Source: Pedobacter sp. MR2016-24
GTDB taxonomy: Bacteria; Bacteroidota; Bacteroidia; Sphingobacteriales; Sphingobacteriaceae
DNA: 64,000 nucleotides
Assembly (NCBI RefSeq): GCF_026239655.1
Contig: NZ_JAPIVO010000001.1
Span: 620,001-684,000, forward strand
Direction: 5' to 3'
Shown: positions 1 through 7,911 of the stretch, piece after piece
Position numbering within the stretch: the first letter of the stretch is position 1
How the letters are laid out: every line of letters starts with the position of its first letter
Made by a program: the position numbers and the translations under genes
Notes under the pieces: generated by a model
Database searches by the model: none
What the model was told of the DNA's origin: nothing
What the model saw: the letters and a program-made list of their open reading frames with translations, nothing else

Positions 1-1
1 A

Positions 2-2575
2 AGTGCTAAAGATTTTCAAACGGGTAACATCACTTCACCAGAGCAATTGATTGCAGGTAAAGTTGCTGGGGTATCTATCACTTCCAATGGTGGTCAGCCA
101 GGCGGTGGGAGTGTCATACGTGTAAGGGGTGGAGCTTCACTGAATTCCAGTAATGATCCATTGATTGTAATTGACGGTATACCTTTCAGTGGTAACACCA
201 TTTCAGGTGCAGCAAATCCTTTGAGTTTAATCAATCCAAATGATATTGAAACCTTTACTGTTTTAAAGGATGCGAATGCAACAGCTATTTACGGTTCAAG
301 AGCTTCTAACGGAGTTATCCTGATTACTACCAAAAAAGGCAAATCAGGCGCACCGGTTATCGATTTTAGTACGGTTAATTCTTACGCTACAATTGCTAAA
401 AAATTAGATGTATTAACAGCCGACCAGGTTCGCGCTTATGTAAATGCCAATGGCGATGCCGCACAAAAGGCTTTGTTAGGAACTGCCAATACAGACTGGC
501 AGGATGTAATCTATAACAATGCTTTCACTACAGATAATAACTTAAGTATCGCAGGAAGTTTCAAAAACGTTCCTTATCGTGTATCTGGCGGTTATTTAGA
601 TCAAAGAGGGTTATTAATTACTGACCGTTTAAAAAGAGCTTCAGGCGGAATTACGCTGAACCCTACTTTCTTTGATAATCACCTGAAAGTGGATTTGAAC
701 TTAAAAGGAACGCTAAGTGAATCTCATTTTGCTAACCAGGATGCAGTAAGCGCGGCGGTTCAATTTGACCCGACACAGCCAGTATATGCCAATAATCAGT
801 ATGGTGGATATTTCGAATGGATAGGTTCAACTGGTCAGCTGAATCCGAATGCACCAAGAAATCCTCTGGGATTGATTGAGCAAAATGATAACAATGCAAA
901 AGCAGACAGAAGTTTTGGTAACCTGAGATTAGATTACTCTTTCCACTTCTTACCAGAGCTGCATGCCAATGCAAACGTAGGTTATGATGTTTCTAAAGGT
1001 TACGGTATGACCAATGTGCCAGCTTATGCAGCACAGAGTTTTGCTCAGAATGGTAAGGCTGATATGTACGAAGGTGTGCAAAATAACAAACTGGTTGAAT
1101 TTTACCTGAACTATAACAAAGACCTGAAAGGTATTAAGAGTAATATCAACGCTACAGCAGGTTATGGTTTCTATGATAACTCAGCGAAGACTTATAACAA
1201 GGGTACTTACAGCGCATTGGGCACACCAATTGTTACACCAGTTTTCCCTTTTGATATACAGCAGAACCGACTGCTTTCTTATTACGGTCGTTTAGTATAT
1301 ACATTTAATGACAAATATATTTTATCAGGAACCATGCGTGCTGATGGTTCATCTAAATTCAGTGAAGATGACAGATGGGGTTATTTTCCTTCCGCTGGTT
1401 TTACCTGGAGAGCAATCGATGAGTCATTTCTTAAAGACAGTAAAGTATTGTCTGATTTAAAACTTCGTTTGAGCTACGGTATTACTGGTCAGCAGGATGG
1501 TATTGCTAACTACAGTTATTTACAGAATTATTACAGCAGTAGCAACGAATCTCAATATCAGATCGGTAACCAGTTTTACCATTTTTATACACCAATTGCT
1601 TATGATAAGGATCTGAAATGGGAAACGTCAACCACTTATAACGCAGGTATTGATTACGGTTTCTTTAAAGGGCGTGTTTATGGTAGTATAGATGTATACA
1701 GCAAAAAAACCAAAGACTTACTTAGTAAAGTGCCAATTTCAGTAGGTACGAACTTTACCAACATTTTGTTAACAAATGTGGGTAATATGCAGAATAAAGG
1801 GATTGAGGCAAGTATCAATGTAGGCATCATTAAAAGTGAAGACCTGAACTGGGATGCAGGTTTTAACGTAACGTATAACAAAAACGAAGTCACTAATCTT
1901 TCCCTTAACCCGGATCCAAACTTCAAAGTTGGAAAAGATGGTGGTGTAGGAATAACAGGTGCTACAGGAACTACATTGCAATGGAATTCACCAGGTTATA
2001 ATCCTGACTCTTATCTGGTTTACAAACAGGTTTATGACGCCAACGGCGCACCACTTCAGGGGGTATATGTAGATACCAACAATGATGGTGTGGTAAACGA
2101 ACAGGACAGATATTTTTATAAATCTCCGGCACCAAAAGTATTGATGGGCTTTACTACTTCATTAAGTTATAAAAAATGGACGCTGAGTACCGTATTACGT
2201 GCTAACCTGGGTAATTACATCTATGATAACATATCTTCAAATTTTGGTGTAAGCAGAAACTTATTGAGTCCAAGTGGATTGATTAACAATGCAACCAACT
2301 CATTCTTCGAGACGAATTTTAACAATAATGAATTCCTGAGTGATTTCTATATACGGAATGCTTCATTCCTGAAAATGGATAATGCTGGTCTTGCTTATAA
2401 CTTCGGCCGTCTTTCGCCTAACAGAACGACCACCCTGCGTATTACAGCAAATGTTCAGAACGTATTTGTAGTTTCAGATTATAAAGGTCTGGATCCGGAG
2501 ATCAGTTCAGGTATTGATTTCAAAGTATATCCAAGACCACGGACCTACAGTCTGGGTGTTAATGTTGGATTTTAA
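2..2575 (+). CDS. susC: SusC-family TonB-dependent outer-membrane transporter, 5'-truncated by the window edge
   Basis: Outer-membrane beta-barrel that imports oligosaccharides delivered by its SusD lid, driven by TonB. The frame is open to the left edge, so the N-terminus (signal peptide, carboxypeptidase-like domain, TonB box) lies outside; 857 residues of a protein usually near 1000 are visible. The first visible residues (SAKDFQTGNITSPEQLIAGK) belong to the plug domain, followed by the plug motif NGVILITTKKGKSG. The rest shows alternating barrel strands and ends in the aromatic-terminated strand YSLGVNVGF. The SusD gene begins 21 bp downstream and the next genes are SusE and amylases, so maltodextrin or starch fragments are the likely substrate. 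That substrate is inferred from context. Family assignment is very safe. Confidence 0.96.
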   Translation, partial: SAKDFQTGNITSPEQLIAGKVAGVSITSNGGQPGGGSVIRVRGGASLNSSNDPLIVIDGIPFSGNTISGAANPLSLINPNDIETFTVLKDANATAIYGSRASNGVILITTKKGKSGAPVIDFSTVNSYATIAKKLDVLTADQVRAYVNANGDAAQKALLGTANTDWQDVIYNNAFTTDNNLSIAGSFKNVPYRVSGGYLDQRGLLITDRLKRASGGITLNPTFFDNHLKVDLNLKGTLSESHFANQDAVSAAVQFDPTQPVYANNQYGGYFEWIGSTGQLNPNAPRNPLGLIEQNDNNAKADRSFGNLRLDYSFHFLPELHANANVGYDVSKGYGMTNVPAYAAQSFAQNGKADMYEGVQNNKLVEFYLNYNKDLKGIKSNINATAGYGFYDNSAKTYNKGTYSALGTPIVTPVFPFDIQQNRLLSYYGRLVYTFNDKYILSGTMRADGSSKFSEDDRWGYFPSAGFTWRAIDESFLKDSKVLSDLKLRLSYGITGQQDGIANYSYLQNYYSSSNESQYQIGNQFYHFYTPIAYDKDLKWETSTTYNAGIDYGFFKGRVYGSIDVYSKKTKDLLSKVPISVGTNFTNILLTNVGNMQNKGIEASINVGIIKSEDLNWDAGFNVTYNKNEVTNLSLNPDPNFKVGKDGGVGITGATGTTLQWNSPGYNPDSYLVYKQVYDANGAPLQGVYVDTNNDGVVNEQDRYFYKSPAPKVLMGFTTSLSYKKWTLSTVLRANLGNYIYDNISSNFGVSRNLLSPSGLINNATNSFFETNFNNNEFLSDFYIRNASFLKMDNAGLAYNFGRLSPNRTTTLRITANVQNVFVVSDYKGLDPEISSGIDFKVYPRPRTYSLGVNVGF

Positions 2576-2596
2576 TAAATTATAAAATAAAGAGAG

Positions 2597-4165
2597 ATGA
2601 AAAATCTATTTAAAATATTCATATCATCAGCTGTTGTATTGGCTTCGTTCTCGTCTTGTAAAAAAGACCTGAACCTAACACCAACAAATGATATCATTAA
2701 TGAGCAGGTATATGCCAGCGCAGCTGGATACAAGCAGGTATTTACTAAGGTTTACGCAAGTTTTGCGACAGTAGGCGGAAGTGGTGCAGGAGATAATGGC
2801 GACGTAAAAGGTATTGATGCGGGAGCGTCCGATTTTATTCGCTTATACTGGAACGTGCAGGAGCTGACTTCAGATGAAGGTCTGTGTGTATGGAGTGATC
2901 CCGGAGTTTACGATTTAAACAATATGACTTTTACTTCTGATAATATCCTGCTTCAGGGATTATACAGCAGAAGTATTTACCAGATCACTATTGCAAATGA
3001 ATTCCTTCGTGAAAGTACTCCGGAGAAACTGGCGTCGAGAAATATCACTGGTGCTGAAGCGGAAGAAATTGCTAAAAACAGAGCTGAAATAAGATTTTTA
3101 CGCGCTTACCAATACTGGGTATTAATGGACCTTTTTGGTAATCCTCCTTTTCTTACGGAAGACAACCTGATTGGTAAAGTATCTCCACAGCAAATCAAAC
3201 GTCCTGAATTATTCAAATATGTTGAATCTGAGTTATTAGCAATTGAAACTTTATTGCCTGCAACAAATGAATATGGTCGCGTAACTCAGGGAGCGGATTG
3301 GATGTTATTGTCTCGTCTGTATCTTAATGCGAATGTATACACTGGTACGGCTAAAAACACTGAAGCAATTACATATGCAAGTAAAGTGATAAATGGTGGT
3401 TATGCATTGCAAAATACTTACAAAAACCTGTTTCTTGCTGACAATAATGTAAACAACCGTGAAACCATTCTGGCAATCAACTACGACGGAAACTTCACGC
3501 AGAATTTTGGTGGTACAACCTTCCTTGTGAATGCCTCTATTAATGGTGATATGGATCCGAAGTCATTTGGTGTACCTAACGGTGGATGGGGCGGTATCCG
3601 TTCAAGATCTACGCTACCAGCTGTGTTTACAGATGCAGCCGATAAAAGAGCAATGTTTTTCGGTGATAAAGCGGCTAATGATAATGTAGCAGTATTTACT
3701 GATGGCTTACGTGTAACCAAATTCAGAAATGTAACCCAGGGCGGATTAACGCCATCAAGTTCAAATGGTACTTTCAGTTCAATTGACTTCCCGCTTTTCC
3801 GTTTACCAGAAGCTTATCTGAATTATGCAGAAGCAGTACTTCGCGGTGGATCGGGTGGCAGCACAGCTGATGCAATTGCTTATGTAAACAAACTACGCGA
3901 AAGGGCTTATGGCAGCGCTGCTGGCAATGTGACTACCTTAACATTGGATAATATTTTGACAGAGAGGGCGAAAGAATTCTACTGGGAAGGTTACAGACGT
4001 ACAGATTTGGTACGTTTCAGCAAGTTCACGGATGGTTCTTATTTATGGCCATTCAAAGGTGGTATTAAAGCAGGACGTGCTGTGGCATCATCCCGTAATA
4101 TCTTCCCTTTGCCTTCATCTGATGTGATCGCGAATACTAATTTGACTCAAAACCCAGGTTACTAA
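2597..4165 (+). CDS. susD: SusD/RagB-family surface glycan-binding lipoprotein
   Basis: Surface lipoprotein of 522 residues that caps the SusC barrel and captures the oligosaccharide. A lipoprotein signal peptide ends in the lipobox SFSSC, with the acylated Cys at residue 21 followed by KKD. The mature protein has the all-helical TPR-like SusD fold, with typical stretches such as AEIRFLRAYQYWVLMDLFGN and, near the C-terminus, LRERAYG and ERAKEFYWEGYRRTDLVRF. The distal part matches the RagB/SusD C-terminal domain. It sits 21 bp after susC and 18 bp before susE, consistent with one transcript. Ligand specificity is inferred from the adjacent amylases. Confidence 0.96.
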   Translation: MKNLFKIFISSAVVLASFSSCKKDLNLTPTNDIINEQVYASAAGYKQVFTKVYASFATVGGSGAGDNGDVKGIDAGASDFIRLYWNVQELTSDEGLCVWSDPGVYDLNNMTFTSDNILLQGLYSRSIYQITIANEFLRESTPEKLASRNITGAEAEEIAKNRAEIRFLRAYQYWVLMDLFGNPPFLTEDNLIGKVSPQQIKRPELFKYVESELLAIETLLPATNEYGRVTQGADWMLLSRLYLNANVYTGTAKNTEAITYASKVINGGYALQNTYKNLFLADNNVNNRETILAINYDGNFTQNFGGTTFLVNASINGDMDPKSFGVPNGGWGGIRSRSTLPAVFTDAADKRAMFFGDKAANDNVAVFTDGLRVTKFRNVTQGGLTPSSSNGTFSSIDFPLFRLPEAYLNYAEAVLRGGSGGSTADAIAYVNKLRERAYGSAAGNVTTLTLDNILTERAKEFYWEGYRRTDLVRFSKFTDGSYLWPFKGGIKAGRAVASSRNIFPLPSSDVIANTNLTQNPGY

Positions 4166-4183
4166 CAAGAAATTATAATTGAT

Positions 4184-5221
4184 ATGAAATCATTATATAT
4201 AAAGACCCTGAGCTATAGTATGTTGATACTATTGTTCATGTCCTGCAAAAAGGATGAAACAAAAACTGTGGCAGGAACAGGCACAGCACCGGCAATTACT
4301 GCAACGACTAATACACTTGTGCTAAAAATGGCAGATTCCGCAGCTACGGCTACAGTTTTCAACTGGACTGCATCCTCATTTAGTTATAACGCTGGTGTTT
4401 CTTATACCTTGCAGATGGATCTGGCTGGTAATAACTTTAGTAAGGCAACAGAGATTGCGTTGTCAAATGGCCTGACCAGATCTTTCTCTGTGTATGAACT
4501 CAATAGCATGATGGCTATTATAGGTGCAAAAGTTGATGTGCCTAATCGAATCGAGGTAAGAACAATGGCTACGATTAGTAGTAATTATGCGCCTGCATAT
4601 TCGAATGTACTGCCCCTTACTGTCACTCCTTTTTATGTGGAGGTTGTTTATCCGGCTTTATGGATACCTGGCAGCTACCAGGCCTGGGCGCCAGATCGTG
4701 CGCCCAAAATAGTCTCTGTGGCGAATGACAAGTCTTATGAAGGATATCTCTATTTTCCTGATGCAAATACAGAATTCAAAATAAACATCGCACCGGATTG
4801 GAACCATACCAATTATGGTACCTCATCTCCCGGAACACTGAATCCTACGGGAGGAGATAATTTAAAAGCTGCGACTGCCGGTTATTATTTATTGAAAGCA
4901 AATACCGCAGCACTTACTTATTCAATTACTAAAACAACATTTGGAGTTTTAGGCAGTGCTACAGGATCTGCCACTACAGATACGCCGATGTCTTACGATC
5001 CGGTAACTAAAGTATGGAAAGTAACCAGGGCTTTGGTTCCGGGCGATCTTAAATTCAGAGCTAATGGAACTGATGTAATCAGTTATGGTTCAAACACACC
5101 TGCCGATGGTAAACTGAAGCTTAGTGGTACTAACATTCCAGTCGCTGAAGCCGGTACTTATGAAATTATTTTCAACGTAAGTATCCCGGGCAATTACAGA
5201 TACACACTAACAAAACAATAA
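4184..5221 (+). CDS. susE: SusE-like starch-binding surface lipoprotein
   Basis: Outer-membrane lipoprotein of 345 residues that helps hold starch or maltodextrin at the cell surface. The signal peptide ends LLFMSC with the lipid-bearing Cys at residue 21, followed by KKDETK. Residues about 35-150 resemble the SusE N-terminal immunoglobulin-like domain. The C-terminal half carries two tandem modules that look like SusE/SusF carbohydrate-binding domains: one around WIPGSYQAWAPD and WNHTNYG, the second from about residue 255. Each ends with a Gly-rich turn and an AG-Y-x motif. It is shorter than Bacteroides SusF and closer to SusE. A strong terminator follows 15 bp after the stop, making it the last gene of the susCDE transcript. 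Confidence 0.88.
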   Translation: MKSLYIKTLSYSMLILLFMSCKKDETKTVAGTGTAPAITATTNTLVLKMADSAATATVFNWTASSFSYNAGVSYTLQMDLAGNNFSKATEIALSNGLTRSFSVYELNSMMAIIGAKVDVPNRIEVRTMATISSNYAPAYSNVLPLTVTPFYVEVVYPALWIPGSYQAWAPDRAPKIVSVANDKSYEGYLYFPDANTEFKINIAPDWNHTNYGTSSPGTLNPTGGDNLKAATAGYYLLKANTAALTYSITKTTFGVLGSATGSATTDTPMSYDPVTKVWKVTRALVPGDLKFRANGTDVISYGSNTPADGKLKLSGTNIPVAEAGTYEIIFNVSIPGNYRYTLTKQ

Positions 5222-5234
5222 CAAACACACCCGG

Positions 5235-5262
5235 TGCCCTGACTAATGTCAGGGCATTTTTT
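5235..5262 (+). terminator. Rho-independent terminator of the susCDE transcript
   Basis: Perfect stem GCCCTGAC (5236-5243) / GTCAGGGC (5248-5255), extendable by one T-A pair, with loop TAAT and then TTTTTT at 5257-5262. An in-frame ATG at 5246 lies inside the loop and arm of this hairpin, which argues against it as the start of the following amylase gene. Confidence 0.9.
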
Positions 5263-5287
5263 GCTGAAATCTCTTTTTAAATTTCCG

Positions 5288-7168
5288 ATGAAAAACCTGA
5301 ATCTAAGCTTCAAGCTCCTATTACTTTTACTCCTGCCCTTGCTGGTACAAGCACAGCGCATTGTGAAGAGCAATGCTAAATTTGACCATGTAGACCCTAT
5401 GTTCTGGTGGGTAGGTATGAAAAACCCTAAGCTCCAGGTCATGGTCCATGGCAAAGCTATTGCAGGTTATACGGTGAAGGTAGATTATCCGGGAGTTAAA
5501 CTTGTAGAAGTTCACAAAGTAGAAAATCCTAATTACTTATTTATTGACCTGGAGATTGCTGCAGATGCAAAAGCAGGAAAGTTCCCTATCCGGTTTCTGG
5601 AGAATGGTAAGAATAAGGGATCATACAGTTATGAATTAAAAAACAGAGACAAATCGGCATCACGTATTCAGGGTGTTACAAACAAAGACCTGATCTATTT
5701 CCTGATGCCGGACCGTTTCTCTAACGGTGATCAATCCAATGATGTGGTTAAAAGCATGGCGGAAAAAACCATGAACCGTGCAGAAATGTATGCCCGTCAT
5801 GGTGGTGATATCCAGGGTGTCATCAATCACTTTGATTATCTTAAAGCTTTGGGGGCTACGACGATCTGGATGACTCCGGAAATTGAGAACGATATGACCA
5901 ATGCTTCTTACCATGGTTACGCTGTAACGGATCATTATAAAATAGATCCCCGTTATGGTACGAATGAATTCTATAAATCCTATGTGGATCAGGCACATGC
6001 ACAGGGTTTAAAGATCATTAAAGATATTGTCCACAACCATATTGGTACCGGACACTGGATGTTTAAAGACATGCCAATGAAAGACTGGCTGAACCAATGG
6101 CCGGTTTTTACGCAGACAAGCTACCGCGACGAACCCGTAATGGATCCGCATGCAGCTGAGTCCGATAAGAAAAAAACGGTAGACGGATGGTTTGTCAACA
6201 GCATGCCGGATCTGAATGAAAGAAATCCTTTCGTACAGAACTACCTTACACAAAACCACATCTGGTGGATAGAATATGCCGGAATTGATGGTTTGAGATT
6301 AGATACTTATGCGTATAACGACGCTCCATATATGGCCGACTGGGCCACAAAACTAAAATCTGAATTCCCATCGTTAACCATTTTCGGTGAAACACTGGTA
6401 AATTCAGTACCTTCTCAGGCTTTCTTTACTCAGGGTAATACAGTAAACAGGGGATTGGATACGCAGTTACCGGGAATTACCGATAATGTGCTTAAAAATA
6501 CGATCTACGAAGCGCTGAATGGTAAGATTGGCTGGACAGATGGCGTATTCAGGTTATACAATGTGCTTTCACAGGACTTCCTGTACCAGGATCCTTCAAG
6601 GAATGTGATCTTCTGGGATAACCATGATATGAGCCGTTTCTATTCTGTTATCAATGAAGATTTCGATAAATACAAATCAGGGATGGCACTATTGCTCACC
6701 ATGAGAGGTATTCCTCAGTTATATTATGGAACTGAAATCTTAATGAAAAACTTCTCTGATCCTGATGGTCTGGTACGTTCAGATTTTCCCGGGGGATGGG
6801 CAAGTGATCAATCCAATAAGTTCACTGCAGCAGGAAGAAACAAACAAGAAAACGAAGCCTGGAACTTTGTCAGCAAACTGGCTAATTACAGAAAGAACAG
6901 TCCTGCACTACAGACAGGAAAAATGATCCAGTATGTGCCGGAAGATGGTGTATATGTTTACTTTAGATGCGCAGTAGAAAACGGAGGTAAAAGTGTGATG
7001 GTTATCCTCAATGCAGAGGATAAAGCTAAGATACTAAAAACTGGTAGGTTCGCTGAGCAAATGACGAATACTACTTCGCTGAAAAATATACTGACCGACG
7101 AAAAACTAAACGATTTTAAAACGATAGCTGTTCCGGCAAAAACAACGCTGGTACTAGAACTAAATTAA
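5288..7168 (+). CDS. susA: SusA-like exported GH13 cyclomaltodextrinase/neopullulanase
   Basis: Periplasmic GH13 hydrolase (626 residues) that cleaves imported maltodextrins. ATG at 5288 is chosen because it gives a clean signal peptide (MKNLNLSF, poly-Leu, VQAQ); the frame is open from 5246 but that codon sits in the upstream terminator. Residues about 20-110 look like the cyclomaltodextrinase N-terminal domain. The TIM barrel has region I DIVHNH (246-251), nucleophile D339 in GLRLDTYAY, acid/base E368 in FGETLVN and D447 in FWDNHD. Length and layout match Bacteroides SusA. pgmB starts 1 bp after its stop, so it heads the enzyme operon. The exact linkage cleaved (cyclodextrin, alpha-1,4, pullulan) cannot be read from sequence. 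Confidence 0.92.
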   Translation: MKNLNLSFKLLLLLLLPLLVQAQRIVKSNAKFDHVDPMFWWVGMKNPKLQVMVHGKAIAGYTVKVDYPGVKLVEVHKVENPNYLFIDLEIAADAKAGKFPIRFLENGKNKGSYSYELKNRDKSASRIQGVTNKDLIYFLMPDRFSNGDQSNDVVKSMAEKTMNRAEMYARHGGDIQGVINHFDYLKALGATTIWMTPEIENDMTNASYHGYAVTDHYKIDPRYGTNEFYKSYVDQAHAQGLKIIKDIVHNHIGTGHWMFKDMPMKDWLNQWPVFTQTSYRDEPVMDPHAAESDKKKTVDGWFVNSMPDLNERNPFVQNYLTQNHIWWIEYAGIDGLRLDTYAYNDAPYMADWATKLKSEFPSLTIFGETLVNSVPSQAFFTQGNTVNRGLDTQLPGITDNVLKNTIYEALNGKIGWTDGVFRLYNVLSQDFLYQDPSRNVIFWDNHDMSRFYSVINEDFDKYKSGMALLLTMRGIPQLYYGTEILMKNFSDPDGLVRSDFPGGWASDQSNKFTAAGRNKQENEAWNFVSKLANYRKNSPALQTGKMIQYVPEDGVYVYFRCAVENGGKSVMVILNAEDKAKILKTGRFAEQMTNTTSLKNILTDEKLNDFKTIAVPAKTTLVLELN

Positions 7169-7169
7169 T

Positions 7170-7847
7170 ATGAACAATTCAACTATAGCTTGCATTTTTG
7201 ATCTTGACGGTGTCCTGGTAGATACCGCAGTTTATCATTACCAGGCCTGGAAAAAACTGGCAAATTCATTGGGGTTTGATTTTAGTCACGCTCAAAATGA
7301 ACAGTTAAAAGGAGTAAACCGCATGCGTTCACTGGATATGATACTAGACTGGGGCGGGATCACCAAAACAGCTGCTGAAAAGGAAGAGCTGGCTACCCTG
7401 AAAAACACATGGTATGTAGATATGATCAATAAAATGTCGGCCTCCGAAGTATTACCCGGCTCGCAGGAACTACTGGAGCAACTGAAAAGCAGAGGTGTAA
7501 AAATTGCCCTGGGCTCAGCAAGCAAAAATTCAGGCCTGATCCTGGAAAGAACAAATCTGACACATTTTTTTGATGCTATTGTAGATGGTAATTCTGTAAC
7601 TACTTCCAAGCCCGATCCGGAGGTTTTCCTTAAAGGAGCCGAACTGCTCAAGGCAGCACCTGAAGATTGTATCGTATTTGAAGACGCATCAGCTGGTGTA
7701 CAGGCAGCGATAGCGGCCAACATGGCGGTGATAGCGGTGGGAGAAGCTGAAAACCTGCCCGGTGCAGACCTTTTTATTAAAGATCTTTCTGGTGTAACAG
7801 TGGATGAACTGATCACTCTAATTGCACATAAAACAGAAAATAAATAA
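7170..7847 (+). CDS. pgmB: Beta-phosphoglucomutase (HAD superfamily)
   Basis: Cytoplasmic 225-residue HAD enzyme that interconverts beta-glucose 1-phosphate and glucose 6-phosphate. Motif I is FDLDGVLVDTA near residue 11, with nucleophile and acid/base Asp; the cap follows with the substrate loop LKGVNRMRSLDM. Motif II is ALGSASKN, and the C-terminal motifs are TSKPDPEVF and VFEDASAGVQAA. This is the family pattern for beta-PGM. The gene starts 1 bp after the upstream amylase and precedes a GH65 phosphorylase, the enzyme that makes beta-glucose 1-phosphate, so function is supported by both sequence and context. Confidence 0.95.
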   Translation: MNNSTIACIFDLDGVLVDTAVYHYQAWKKLANSLGFDFSHAQNEQLKGVNRMRSLDMILDWGGITKTAAEKEELATLKNTWYVDMINKMSASEVLPGSQELLEQLKSRGVKIALGSASKNSGLILERTNLTHFFDAIVDGNSVTTSKPDPEVFLKGAELLKAAPEDCIVFEDASAGVQAAIAANMAVIAVGEAENLPGADLFIKDLSGVTVDELITLIAHKTENK

Positions 7848-7911
7848 GGATAAAAGGGAAAATAAGAGGCTGAATAAGCTCTTCATAACCATTAAAAAAG
7901 ATAAGAAGCTA

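Noticed and set aside
5246-5287. Upstream start for the SusA-like gene
   Set aside because: ATG lies in the terminator hairpin and the added 14 residues destroy the signal peptide.
7292-7816. 174-codon open frame on the minus strand
   Set aside because: Lies wholly antisense to pgmB, Ser/Ala-rich shadow with no family features.
7822-7911. Upstream start for the GH65 gene
   Set aside because: Would overlap pgmB by 26 bp and add a Lys/Arg-rich stretch absent from GH65 proteins.
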